64,000 nt of DNA from Moniliophthora roreri (lineage: Eukaryota; Basidiomycota; Agaricomycetes; Agaricales; Marasmiaceae): the NCBI GenBank assembly GCA_001466705.2, contig LATX02000144.1, forward strand, positions 744,001-808,000. Reading direction: 5' to 3'. The stretch's first letter is position 1. Each line of letters starts with the position of its first letter. Positions 24,689 through 35,598 of the stretch are shown here, piece by piece. The translations under genes were made by a program, and so were the position numbers. The notes under the pieces are model-generated. The model was given only the letters and a program-made list of their open reading frames with translations. It searched no databases and was not told where the DNA came from.

Positions 24689-25410
24689 CTTGGGAGACTA
24701 GGGGATTGCAGTATCTCAGGTCCCTTAACCATCAGAGGAACACAGAACTCTGGATAGCCTGACAGGGCGCTTTTGAAAATAGACTACTTCACAACCCATT
24801 ATAATCTGGCTACCATTTGCTACCTTGTAAGAGATATACAGTCTAACCTCTTATAACCCATAGTGGTCAGTTCATGCCCAAAACTATGGGTGGATAGAGA
24901 TTCATTGTAAACACATCTGAAACCAATTATTTTACTATTTTTATGCATCTAGATGCTTTGGACAATATATTCTACATGTTATAAGCAAAAAAGTTGGTGA
25001 TTTAAGTGTTGGACATTGAACGGACAGCCTCAAAGTATGTTTGATAGCCAAAAGAACCTAAAAGTCCCTCCAGGGTTCTTGCAAAATGCTTGTTTATCAT
25101 CTCAAGGTATTTTGTGATTGTCTCCACAGTGGCCAGAGCCTCTCAATGACTTGGATGAGGGGCTGTGCTATTGTCATCATTGTCATGTTCCTGGACATGC
25201 CAGATGCTCCTGCAGGCTCTTCTTCCAAGCTTCTACTTGCTTCTGAAGCTTTTCATAACTTTTTTTTGCAAAGTCAATTGGTTTCGGAGCCATCCTGAGG
25301 GAAGAAAATCAAAAAATGTAATTACATTTTGCTTGTATCAACAGTAGCTACAATAAAGCATGCTGAAGGAAAGTCTGAGACAAGCTTATGCCAAGATAAA
25401 TCAGAGTAGT

Positions 25411-26066
25411 CAGTGTGGCCACTTCTTAGTCAGCCATCAGCTGCACCCACTTTCTCTTTTTGGTGACACTTCCCACCAGCCTGATCAGGAAGTGAGTATG
25501 ATCTGGACACCTTCTACATCTTGGACAGCATCATGGCATAGTGGATATGCTTATAAGCATAGAGAGGCTTTGTCATAGCTACAGCTCAATCCTTTTAGGA
25601 GCCAGTTTTTTTTTTAGACCACATAGTGGTCTGTGGTGCATAGTGCTGGCATGAAGCACCCTTTACTTAGAGGTTTGGGTTTGGAGTTAGAGATAGATAG
25701 TGTGCTCAAGGGCTTGAACCTAGGCTGAGATAGTTAGGGTTAGAAATTAGGGGTTCAGGTTAGGGGTTTGTGGTTAGAGGGAGGGTGCAAGGGAGGGAAC
25801 ACTCTGCAAGAGAGTTAGAAATTAGAGGATATTTCAAGAGGGAGTGGGGGGGGGGAACACCCCACAGTTTAGGGTTCAGAGTTCAGGGTTAGGTTTAGCT
25901 TTTTATACACTCAAATTTAATTATAGAAACATTCTTTTTATCTATAAAACATAGAGTTGAGCTCAGAATCACTCAGAAAAGTGTTAGAGCAGGTCATGTT
26001 GCCTTATTAGAGTGTTGATAGGGCACATGAAAAGTACTGATGGCTGACTAAGAAGTGGCCACACTG
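25411..26066. mobile_element. 656-bp inverted-repeat element nested in the pogo-like element
   Basis: Perfect 30-bp terminal inverted repeats begin CAGTGTGGCCACTTCTTAGT (25411-25440 and 26037-26066). No clear target-site duplication is visible. The interior is non-coding, G-rich on the plus strand and contains telomere-like TTAGGG motifs. Confidence 0.7.
25725..25912 (+). repeat. Degenerate telomere-like (TTAGGG-type) repeats
   Basis: Plus-strand motifs such as TTAGGGTTAG, TTAGGGGTTCAGGTTAGGGG and TTTAGGGTTCAG recur with variation, together with a run of ten G at about 25848-25857. Fungal telomeres are TTAGGG, so this looks like an interstitial, mutated relative or a coincidentally similar G-rich repeat. 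It lies wholly inside the 25411-26066 element. Confidence 0.55.
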
Positions 26067-26274
26067 AGCACTCAGTAAATCAACACTAAAATAATCTTTC
26101 CTAATGAGTGTGGCTCAAACAACATGGAAAATTGTGGGTTTTGGCTGCCATATCCTGACCCAAACCCTATGGGTTATAGGTTTTCCCCACATAACCAAGT
26201 CTGTTGGACTGAAATTCTATGGGAAAAGAGAAGTTATGAGGTTTGAGACATATGAGTTATAAGAGGTTGGACTG

Positions 26275-26525
26275 TATTTATATTCCAGTATGGAGATTTT
26301 AATGCATGGGGAACTAGATTTCAGGTCAGGCAGCTACTGGCAGCTGAGCAGATTGGTACCTTCTTGGTATTCAGATTGTCATATGACTAGCAGAACGGTA
26401 AGGTATCTGTAAATTACTATCAAGTGTCTATCATTCAGATTACAGAATTTCAGCTAGCCTTGACAGTCTGCAGCATCCAGATATTCTCATGAGCTCTGCC
26501 CTTTGTCTATGTCATCATGAACAAC
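26275..26525. other. Unique spacer, possible LINE-endonuclease trace
   Basis: About 250 bases between the pogo-like end and the LTR of element A. One frame gives YGDFNAWGTRFQ, reminiscent of the GDFNA motif of non-LTR retrotransposon endonucleases. It is too short to be sure. Confidence 0.25.
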
Positions 26526-27087
26526 TGTTATGTTACTTGCGCAGCAACGACAACAATTCAACACCACTTGACACAGTGATGCGGAGTTTAACTTCGACAA
26601 GAAAGGGTGATTCCCTTCCTGAAGGAGTAAGGTTCAAGTTTGAGAGCTAGCTTAAGAAAAGCTAGAGTTCAGAAGTTCGTTCGTTGGCTAAACACAAGTT
26701 TTGATTAAACTAGGTCAAGCTGAAGAGCTTAGACCCAGAAAACTACCTACTTATACATCCCTTGTAGTTACTCGTTTGGATACAAACTTGAGATCGACAT
26801 TGTTGTTTGTTAAACAAGTAGAAGGCAATGGAATATGGTAGAATGTCGAAGAAGTTATAAATAAGTAATTTGACATCGTAAGCGATGTCATCGGAAGGGG
26901 ATAGAAACTAATGGAATAAAGTGAAGTCATGATGATGTCATAAGTATCAAAGAGGGAAGGGGTACTAGGAATGTGGATGAGTCCAGATGTCAAGAAGAAA
27001 CATAATGTCGGGTGCTAACTTGCCCAGAATAGTAGTACAAAGAAAAGAATAGCGAAGAAAAAGTGTCTGACAGGAAAAATTGTAACA
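26526..27087 (-). repeat. 3' LTR of element A (562 bp)
   Basis: In the plus orientation it runs TGTTATGTTACTTGCG to AAATTGTAACA, so in the element's own sense it starts TGTTAC and ends AACA. The matching 5' LTR is at 34144-34468 (truncated). Immediately inside it lies the element's G-rich polypurine tract (plus-strand TTACCCCCTCA, 27088-27098). Confidence 0.9.
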
Positions 27088-27252
27088 TTACCCCCTCACT
27101 ATGATCGGGCGTCCACGCTCGATATCGGCTGTCCCATATGCAACCATTCTCCTTGGAAAACGGGTGAGTTCACCCTATAGAAATATCTTGGACCTTCCTC
27201 TTCTCCTATATCCACTACGAAGGCTGGTCTCGATGACGGTGGTTCTGGTGGT

Positions 27253-28437
27253 TCAGGATTCTCCGTCTCCGTAGATCTCATCATCCCAGGCGATATCGTC
27301 TGTAAGATTGTCGTAAGCAGTTGGATCGCTGAGGGAATAGTTACGCTTCGTAGTTCTTTGAGACCTTCGTCTGTCGTGGCAGTCACGAGATACATGTCCA
27401 GGTGCATGTTCGGTGCAGATCAGGCAACTATACTTCCTGCAGTCAGTGGCGCAGTGTTTCTCCACTCTGCACACAGGGCACACAGTCACTCGAACACCTC
27501 TTCCGTCCGTTCCATTATACGCGGCGTAAGATTCCTCGATCTGTTTCCGGGTAGCAGTTCTTCCAGTTCTTCGTCGATGTCTTCGTCGTCCCATACCGAT
27601 CTGCGTTCCGGAGTCAACCGGTTCATCGGCAGTGTGGAATTGGTTGTTCTGGCTGAATCGTTGTTGATGCTGAGAAGTGGGGGGGGAAGGGGATCATTCA
27701 GTTCCTGGTTGGAGCATTGGGGGAGGTGTTGTGCAAGGGGAGATGGAGGGGAATAATCGTGCTCGTTCAGTTGCGTTGGAGATTCTTCCCGAGCTATCAG
27801 AGGTTCACACATCCGATGACTCAGGGGGGTAGATGAGTTCGTTCTGGGGGTCGGCGATGATGCTTGTAGTGTTAGGGGGATTGGAATGACTGGAAGTGGA
27901 TGCAAGACGTAATCTCTGTCTTGTCTGGAGAAGACATTGGCCGTGAGCGACGACAATTGCTCTTCGGAGTTTTCTCTTGGTTTGTTGGAGCTCGTGGAAG
28001 AAGGCGGGCTCATTGGGGTTGATATCCTCGCTATCGGGGAAGGGTTCGTTGTCGTCTTTTGGAATCTCTACGTGAACTGGTAAATTCTCGACGTCTAGGA
28101 CTGGTACCGGTACCATAATAGGACCCATCAGCTGGATCGCGTCTTCGTCGTTCGTCATTGCTTCGGTGAACATCCCTGCTTGTCGATCTAATTGTGCTAA
28201 AGCTTCGTTCAGCCTTCGACGATGTCCTCTGAGAAACAGTAAACTGCCCCAGAAGGCTCGGAGTCTGTCGTTGTCATGAACAGCAGCAGTGATTTGATCG
28301 TCGTAGTCTTCGGAGTTAATGAGGAAGAGGAGTTCAAAGGCGCTAGGGTGATACGATCCAGTGTATGTTGTTTCATGGGAGAAGATTTGTTGAGAAGAGT
28401 AGGGGAATTGAGAAGACATGTCATTGGATTGGGGCAT
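27253..28437 (-). CDS. Element A ORF3: extra 3' gene with two zinc knuckles (395 codons, two in-frame stops)
   Basis: Starts [11 protein letters not shown] at the Pol stop (TAATG overlap at 28439-28435). The N-terminal part (about 140 residues, with LFLINSEDYDDQITAAV) is conserved in elements B and C. A Pro/Ser-rich middle follows, then an Arg-rich stretch and a tandem zinc-knuckle: CPVCRVEKHCATDC (CX2CX4HX4C) and CLICTEHAPGHVSRDC (CX2CX6HX4C). It ends DDEIYGDGES at 27253. Stops occur after SSDV (27805) and again before 27594 in the same frame. No signal peptide or membrane segment is present, so it is not envelope-like. The role is unknown; a nucleic-acid-binding or chaperone role is inferred from the knuckles. 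Gene-length agreement with element C supports a real gene. Confidence 0.75.
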
Positions 28438-31400
28438 TAGCGAAGATTGTGTGCGATTTTATAATCCAGGTATAACTCCATCGAATGTTTTAATCCAGCT
28501 GGTTTCAGCCATTGATTATGTGAGGAGTCGTATCCTTTCCAGGAGACAAGGTACTCTTTTGGGGGTTGGTTCTTCTTCTTCGGTCGATGTCCTATAATGG
28601 CTTCAACTTCATACTCTTCTTGTCCTTCTACTATGTCTGGGGGTGGTTCCAGAAAATTGGGTCCGTGGACGTCGGTTTCCTTATATGGTGACAAAAGGCT
28701 GGCGTGGAAAACAGGGTGAATTCTCCATTGGAATGGGAGTTTCAACCTGTATGTCACAGGTCCTAGGACTTCCATGATTTCGAAAGGTCCTTCGTGTTTT
28801 GGGGAAAGTTTGGGAGATGGATATCCCAAGGACAGGTTCTTTCCTTCTAACCAGACCTTCTGACCCTTCTCGAATTTGTCCAATTCTTTTCCACTTCTCT
28901 CTTTCATCCTTCTTGCTGCAATGTCCAACAGGGCGGATGTTTCTTCTCTCAACTTCTTCAATTCAGCCATTCTTTTCTCTACGGAAGGGACCATCGTTTT
29001 CTCGAAGATAGTGGGGAGAGGTCGGGGATGGTATCCCATTGTGAGATAGAAAGGGGAGTTCTTTGTGACTGAATGCGTTCGAGTGTTGTGTGCAAATTCG
29101 GCGAAATGAAGAAGTTCCTTCCATTTTGTCTGTTCTTTGGCGCAAAAGAATCGAAGAAAGATCTCGACTTCCTGATTGACTCTTTCAGTCTCTCCGTCTG
29201 TTTGAGGATGATAGGCAGTACTTAGCATTTGTTTTATTCCTAATAGCTTTCCCATTTCTTTGAAGACTTCGGCAGCAAATCGTGGATCTCGATCCGAAAT
29301 AATCTTGTCGGGTAATCCGAAATGTCTGTAGACATGTTGAAAAAGCAGTTCCGCCGTGTCTGTGGCGTCGATCTTCTTGTGACATGGGATGAAAATCACC
29401 CCTTTCGTAGCCGCATGGTCGACCACGACCAATATCAAATCGTAATCAGCTGTTTTCGGTAAATCTGTGATTAAATCCATCGATATGATTTGGAAAGGCA
29501 GCGCATCTTTATGGCCACCTATTGGTTGTATAGGTGTCCTTGTCGGGTGTGTGTTCACTTTCATTTGTTGGCATGCAGTGCACCCATCAACAAATGATTT
29601 GATGAATTTCGTCATCCCAGGCCACCAATAATCTCTTTGTACCTGATCCACGGTATTCCATTGTCCTGGGTGTCTATGTGGGAGCGCCTCATGAATGGTT
29701 CTGACAATGAGCCTCCGAAGTGTGTGGTTGTTCGGTATGTATATTCTGTCTTTGTAAAACAATAAGTTGCCTTCTGTTCTCCAGTCTTGTAAGGAAGACT
29801 TGATCGGTGGCGTTCCCTTTTCGATGAGACTTTCTATTGTCATTTGGAGGAATTCATTGCTTGGTAAGGCTTCTTCCAACATGGTTTTCAGTTCCGTATC
29901 GATCACGTTAACAAATAACTTATCTGGTAACATGACGATATCGTTGTTGTTGTTTTCTTCTTCATTTACCAGGTCAGGTCGACGTGAAAGAGCATCAGAT
30001 TGAACCATTTTTGTTCCCGGGATGTGCACTAGTCGAAGGTCGAATTGAGTCAAGTATAGACTCAATCTGGCTTGTCTTTGGTTCAACTTCTGTGCAGTTC
30101 GGAAGTAAGTGAGGTTTTTGTGATCTGATAGAACGGTCACCGGGTGTGCTCCTCCCAGGAGGTAATGTTCCCAAGCTTTCAAGGCATTGGTGATTGCTAG
30201 GAGCTCCCGATTGTAGATCTCGTAGTTTCGTTCAGTTGCCGTGAACGCGTGTGAGATGTATCCACAGGGATGGAGTTCTCCATCGGATCCTTGTTGCTTC
30301 AATACTGCTCCTGTGGCCCATTTCGATGCGTCCGCTTCAATGATAAATGGTTTCTCGTCATCCGGCATTTGTAGAATCAGTCGTTGTAGAAATTTTGCTT
30401 TCAAAACATTGAATGTGACATCTCGTGTTTTTGTCCATTCAAATTTTGTATCTTTCTTCGTCAACTCGTGTAAAGGTCGTGCCAATTCCGCGTATTTTCC
30501 TATAAACTTGCGATAAAAGTTCGCAAATCCAAGGAACGATCGCACACCTTTGAGTGTTTTCGGTGGTTCCCAATCTTTAATTCCGGCCAATTTCGTTTCG
30601 TCCATCGATATATGTCCCAGTGTGATTACCATGCCCAGGAATAGCGTCTTTGTAACTTCAAACTCGCATTTTTCTGGTTTGAGGTAAAGGTCGTTCTCCT
30701 GCAATCGTTCTAGGACGTGTCTTGTGCGAAGTCGATGGATATGGATCTCGTCGGAGAATATCAAGATATTGTCCATGTATACCACGCACCAACCCTCATC
30801 GATAAAATCTTTGAGGATGTCATTCATGAATGCTTGAAACGTTGCTGGGGAATTTGTTAAACCAAAGAACATAACAGTGGGTTCGAAAAGGCCCCGAGAT
30901 GTCTTGAACACCGCTTTCCATTGGTCTCCGTCTTTGATCCATATGTTATTATATCCGTTTCATAGATCTAACTTTGTGAAGTGTTTGGCTGTTTTCAGTT
31001 TGTCTATGAGATCGGTGACCAGTGGTAAGGGGTATCGGTTTTTTATCGTTCTGTTATTCAGATCTCGGTAATCTTGACAGGGTCGCAGTGCTTCCGCTTC
31101 TTTCTTGGCTACAAAGAAGAAAGGGGACGCCATCAGGGATTTCGAAGGTCGAATGTATCCTTTTCGTAAGTTCTCGTCCAGAAACTTGTCTTGTTCGATC
31201 CGCTCTTTTGGTGATAAAGAGTAGATCTTACAGTCTCGTGGTTTGAAGTCTGCTTTCAGGTCGATAGCGTGATCGTAGGGTCGAGAGGGCAGGAATCGTT
31301 CAGCTTTCTTCTTTTCGAATCTATCCAAATAATCAAAAAGATACGAGGGAAGAAGTTCTTCTAAGGGTTTTGCCTTGACCTCGTGAGCCTGTGCCAGTAT

Positions 31401-32018
31401 CTGAGAAGTGGACAACTTAGCGTTGATTCGGATTTCATCGCTGTCTTCTTCTCTCCTAATGAAAGATCGAATTAAGACTTCGTCGTCTTCGATCTTGTCC
31501 AATATTCCAGTATCCAGTTCTTTAGTTTCATCGAGGATCCCAATAAATGGTTTTATCGGCCGTTTCACCATGATCTTTCGCCTAGGTCAGAAATGGACTA
31601 CTCCGGTGACCCAATCAATGTTCAGATTGTGATCTTGGAGCCACGGTAGTCCTAAGATAATTTGCTCGGGTCCAAGTTCTGGGATCAACAAGGTTTCCTT
31701 TATTGATTTATCTCTGATAGTGATATCGATGGTAACAGAATGTGTGATCCAGCCGATTTTGTTCTGGGTTCCATCAACATTGAAAACTTTGATGGGTTTT
31801 TCCAATCTTGTCCAGGGTTTCTTTAATTTTCGTGCTTCTTCTTCGCATATGAAGCGGCCTCCAGTGCCTGAATCGATCAGGGCTTTTGTTTCGACGATTT
31901 CTGTTCCAACGTTGTATTGAATGGGAATTCGCATAGAGTTTCGATTCAACTTAGCTAATACAACGTTCAAGATTGTAATTGCAGGTGGAAAGAGCGTCGG
32001 CCTCTCCCACCTCTTCAA
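28437..32018 (-). CDS. pol: Element A pol: protease, RT, RNase H, integrase, chromodomain
   Basis: Read in the -1 frame after gag (from TTG at 32018), 1194 codons with stops at about 31584 and 30959. Protease: ALIDSGTGG (about 31890), flap and [21 protein letters not shown], the catalytic box reads YMDN (30768-30779) where Ty3 elements normally have YxDD. RNase [15 protein letters not shown] and DHKNLTYF. Integrase: the HHCC finger (HRHPGQWN...CTACQQ), then Asp-Asp-Glu residues in [15 protein letters not shown] and [12 protein letters not shown]-like module, then a chromodomain (YEVEAIIGH...[16 protein letters not shown]) at the C-terminus. The stretch 28437-30911 is open for 824 codons. A chromodomain normally steers integration to methylated histone tails. 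Confidence 0.93.
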
Positions 32019-33483
32019 AAACCCTCTTTTCCCATGAGATCAAAGATCTCCTCTTGTTCTCCTTCTCCTTGTTCGGCAATAAGCATGCAAATCTTGGTGA
32101 AAGCTTCTCGCGGTGAGAGCTTCTTCGGTTCATATTTTGGTGGTGGGGTTTGTTGTGCTTGTCCCTTGGTGGGGCAATCTCATGAGATGTGACCGGTCTT
32201 TGCACAACAGAAACACTTCCCTGCAACCATATAGTCTTTCCTGTCTGATTCGGACAACATTCGTCCGACCGTTACTTCTTTCTCCTTTCGAGTGATTTTT
32301 GGTTTAATCGGCTCTCTTTTCTTCCTATTGGCCATGACCAACTTGTACTGGTTATCATACTTGATTGCCAGTTTGTACCATTCTTCCAAGGTTTCGGGTT
32401 CTCCTTCCGTTCGGAGCATGATCTTGGTCTGTAAAGACTCCGGGAGTCCTTCTCTAAAGAATCTCATGAGAGCTTCATCGTCATATTTGGTATCCATCGC
32501 GATAAGGCGAAATCGGTTAACGTATTCATCTGCCCTATCTGTCATTCTGATCTGTTCAATCTTGGCTTGTGCTTCTCTGACAACATTGACGGGTTGCCAT
32601 TCGTTTTGGAATCTCTGCTTGAAACTACTCCAAGTTTCTTCGGCAGCNCAGGGTTTCTTTAATTTTCGTGCTTCTTCTTCGCATATGAAGCGGCCTCCAG
32701 TGCCTGAATCGATCAGGGCTTTTGTTTCGACGATTTCTGTTCCAACGTTGTATTGAATGGGAATTCGCATAGAGTTTCGATTCAACTTAGCTAATACAAC
32801 GTTCAAGATTGTAATTGCAGGTGGAAAGAGCGTCGGCCTCTCCCACCTCTTCAAAAACCCTCTTTTCCCATGAGATCAAAGATCTCCTCTTGTTCTCCTT
32901 CTCCTTGTTCGGCAATAAGCATGCAAATCTTGGTGAAAGCTTCTCGCGGTGAGAGCTTCTTCGGTTCATATTTTGGTGGTGGGGTTTGTTGTGCTTGTCC
33001 CTTGGTGGGGCAATCTCATGAGATGTGACCGGTCTTTGCACAACAGAAACACTTCCCTGCAACCATATAGTCTTTCCTGTCTGATTCGGACAACATTCGT
33101 CCGACCGTTACTTCTTTCTCCTTTCGAGTGATTTTTGGTTTAATCGGCTCTCTTTTCTTCCTATTGGCCATGACCAACTTGTACTGGTTATCATACTTGA
33201 TTGCCAGTTTGTACCATTCTTCCAAGGTTTCGGGTTCTCCTTCCGTTCGGAGCATGATCTTGGTCTGTAAAGACTCCGGGAGTCCTTCTCTAAAGAATCT
33301 CATGAGAGCTTCATCGTCATATTTGGTATCCATCGCGATAAGGCGAAATCGGTTAACGTATTCATCTGCCCTATCTGTCATTCTGATCTGTTCAATCTTG
33401 GCTTGTGCTTCTCTGACAACATTGACGGGTTGCCATTCGTTTTGGAATCTCTGCTTGAAACTACTCCAAGTTTCTTCGGCAGC
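31813..33483. repeat. 835-bp direct duplication around a single N (probable assembly overlap)
   Basis: 31813-32647 and 32649-33483 appear identical, separated by N at 32648. The copy break falls inside gag and protease. Removing one copy restores the element to the length of its sister C, so this is most simply an unmerged contig overlap rather than biology. Confidence 0.85.
32018..32024 (-). promoter_or_regulatory. -1 ribosomal frameshift heptamer, element A
   Basis: The minus strand reads GGGTTTT followed directly by the gag stop TGA (32017-32015). It matches the X-XXY-YYZ slippery pattern in the correct phase, and pol continues in the -1 frame. A duplicate sits at 32854-32860 because of the repeated segment. 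Confidence 0.75.
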
Positions 33484-33843
33484 TTTCTTCTTTTCCTCGG
33501 GGTCATCGTCTTCGGGAAAGAGCTTCATCGTCTCTCTTTGCTTCCATTTACTGGTGTTTCCTTTAACCAGCGACAAAAGAAGCATCTTCTTCTTTTCATT
33601 GGTGTTTGCTTTAACCGGGTTCATCGCGAAGTAGAGTTCGAGATCTAGGAGGAAGCGGCGGGTGTCCGATTGTTTTCCCAGGAAAGGATCCAGTGTCGGT
33701 CCTTTGCTAGCTTCATCCTTCTTGTCGTCGATTGTCTGTAATATGGCCATGGAAATAGTTCGGGCCCATTGTTCATCGGTGTCATCATGTTCTACTTTCA
33801 GTTTGACGTCCGAAGCAGCAGCGCTTCCGCTCGGGGTTGTCAT
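32851..33843 (-). CDS. gag: Element A gag (331 codons, one in-frame stop)
   Basis: Structural capsid/nucleocapsid precursor. It starts MTTPSGSAAASDV; the conserved frame extends upstream without a Met, so the original start may be lost or lie elsewhere. A Ty3-type capsid domain with SFKQRFQNEWQPVNV and NRFRLIAMDTKYDD is followed by LMRFFREGLPESL. A CCHC zinc knuckle CFCCAKTGHIS-stop-DC has TGA (33013-33015) where element C has Arg. The gene ends GKEGF-stop at the frameshift heptamer. A partial second copy at 32180-32647 is the assembly duplicate. Length equals gag of element C. Confidence 0.85.
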
Positions 33844-34129
33844 TTCTGGGGTCGGGGTATGGAATAAATTCCGGTATTTGTTGAAAGGTTCGGGTTCAGA
33901 AGACTTAGCTTCGGGTTCTGTTCTTTCTTGTTGAAGACTTTCAATTGCTTCTCTCCGCTGACTATGCGTGATTCGGCGCGGAGTTCGTTCAGGGTCGGGG
34001 TTCAGCAGCTGTTCGGCTACTTCCAGTTGATCGTCGAGATCAGCTTCTTCGGCTGCCGTAAAGGGAGCCCTCGGGGGAGTTGTGTTTTCGATAAGCGGTG
34101 GTGCCTAAACCTGGGTAGGTCGGCAACGT

Positions 34130-34141
34130 TCAGCTTGACCT
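34130..34141 (-). promoter_or_regulatory. Self-complementary primer-binding site, element A
   Basis: On the minus strand the sequence AGGTCAAGCTGA lies three bases inside the 5' LTR. Its exact reverse complement occurs in the LTR at 34330-34341, the pattern of Tf1-type self-priming rather than a tRNA primer. Confidence 0.65.
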
Positions 34142-34143
34142 TT

Positions 34144-34468
34144 TGTTACGTTACTTGCACAGCAACGACAACAACTCAACACCACTTGACACAGTGATGC
34201 GGAGTTTAACTTCAACAAGAAAGGGTGATTCCCTTCCTGAAGGAGTAAGGTTCAAGTTTGAGAGCTAGCTTAAGAAAAGCTAGAGTTCAGAAGTTCATTC
34301 GTTGGCTAAACACAAGTTTTGATTAAACTAGGTCAAGCTGAAGAGCTTAGACCCAGAAAACTACCTACTTATACATCCCTTGTAGTTACTCGTTTGGATA
34401 CAAACTTGAGATCGACATTGTTGTTTGTTAAACAAGTAGAAGGCAATGGAATATGGTAGAATGTCGAA
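34144..34468 (-). repeat. 5' LTR of element A, cut by an assembly gap
   Basis: Starts (plus sense) TGTTACGTTACTTGCACAGC and ends at N 34469, so about 237 of 562 bp are missing. It differs from the 3' LTR mainly at CG/TG/CA positions. Confidence 0.88.
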
Positions 34469-34469
34469 N

Positions 34470-34909
34470 CTAAAATAATCTTTCCTAATGAGTGTGGCTC
34501 AAACAACATGGAAAATTGTGGGTTTTGGCTGCCATATCCTGACCCAAACCCTATGGGTTATAGGTTTTCCCCACATAACCAAGTCTGTTGGACTGAAATT
34601 CTATGGGAAAAGAGAAGTTATGAGGTTTGAGACATATGAGTTATAAGAGGTTGGACTGTATTTATATTCCAGTATGGAGATTTTAATGCATGGGGAACTA
34701 GATTTCAGGTCAGGCAGCTACTGGCAGCTGAGCAGATTGGTACCTTCTTGGTATTCAGATTGTCATATGACTAGCAGAACGGTAAGGTATCTGTAAATTA
34801 CTATCAAGTGTCTATCATTCAGATTACAGAATTTCAGCTAGCCTTGACAGTCTGCAGCATCCAGATATTCTCATGAGCTCTGCCCTTTGTCTATGTCATC
34901 ATGAACAAC
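34470..34909. repeat. Second copy of the left flank of element A
   Basis: Matches 26086-26525 with a constant offset of 8384, including the right end of the pogo-like element. It follows the N at 34469, so it belongs to a separate contig, probably the other haplotype of the same locus. Confidence 0.8.
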
Positions 34910-35471
34910 TGTTATGTTACTTGCGCAGCAACGACAACAATTCAACACCACTTGACACAGTGATGCGGAGTTTAACTTCGACAAGAAAGGGTGATTCCCT
35001 TCCTGAAGGAGTAAGGTTCAAGTTTGAGAGCTAGCTTAAGAAAAGCTAGAGTTCAGAAGTTCATTCGTTGGCTAAACACAAGTTTTGATTAAACTAGGTC
35101 AAGCTGAAGAGCTTAGACCCAGAAAACTACCTACTTATACATCCCTTGTAGTTACTCGTTTGGATACAAACTTGAGATCGACATTGTTGTTTGTTAAACA
35201 AGTAGAAGGCAATGGAATATGGTAGAATGTCGAAGAAGTTATAAATAAGTAATTTGATATCGTAAGCGATGTCATCGGAAGGGGATAGAAACTAATGGAA
35301 TAAAGTGAAGTCATGATGATGTCATAAGTATCAAAGAGGGAAGGGGTACTAGGAATGTGGATGAGTCCAGATGTCAAGAAGAAACATAATGTCGGGCACT
35401 AACTTGCCCAGAATAGTAGTACAAAGAAAAGAATAGCGAAGAAAAAGTGTCTGACAGGAAAAATTGTAACA
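34910..35471 (-). repeat. Solo LTR (562 bp) at the element A insertion site
   Basis: A complete LTR with the left flank of element A on one side and new unique sequence (from 35472) on the other, with no internal region. Left-hand diagnostic bases match the 3' LTR of A, whereas a site near 35062 matches the 5' LTR. This fits recombination between the two LTRs. The flanking five bases are ACAAC on the left and ACCAC on the right, one mismatch. Confidence 0.82.
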
Positions 35472-35598
35472 ACCACCACCTTGTCTCTTCAGATGACAGA
35501 TCCCATTTACAAGACAACTCATTGGCCACCTCACTTCCTCAGCATTACCTGGTTTATTGGAATGTCCACCCAAATGTCATACCAACACTGTCACTTTC

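Larger units (their letters stand above)
24839..26274. mobile_element. pogo/Tc1-type DNA element, decayed or non-autonomous
   Basis: The ends start CAGTC(T/C)AACCTCTTATAAC and are inverted copies over about 25 bp with two differences. TA lies immediately outside each end (24837-24838 and 26275-26276). The CAG start plus TA target duplication fits the pogo/Fot1 group. The interior has only short frames, for example a minus-strand Lys-rich start MAPKPIDFAKKSYEKLQKQV near 25300, and no visible DDE catalytic core. It hosts a second inverted-repeat element at 25411-26066. Confidence 0.7.
26526..34468 (-). mobile_element. Chromovirus retrotransposon A (Ty3 type), minus strand
   Basis: Layout from right to left: truncated 5' LTR (34144-34468), primer site, gag, pol, ORF3, polypurine tract and 3' LTR (26526-27087). 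It belongs to the same family as element C: pol reading frames are 1194 codons in both and ORF3 is 395 codons in both. The assembly breaks at N 32648, where 835 bp are repeated; without that repeat the internal length is about 6220 bp against 6213 in C. The 5' LTR is cut by N 34469. Few stops are present (for example 30959, 31584 and 33013), so this is the least damaged copy. Confidence 0.92.

Noticed and set aside
25725..25912. A chromosome end
   Set aside because: The repeats are degenerate, lie inside a small transposon and are followed by 38 kb of other sequence.
27253..28437. ORF3 as an envelope gene
   Set aside because: No signal peptide, membrane segment or cleavage-like site; the protein is Pro-rich with zinc knuckles.
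28437..30911. 824-codon open frame taken as proof that element A is active
   Set aside because: Stops remain upstream in pol and gag, ORF3 has two stops, the 5' LTR is incomplete and the RT box is YMDN.
32180..32854. A second gag gene fused to protease in element A
   Set aside because: It spans the N at 32648 and arises from the duplicated 835-bp segment.
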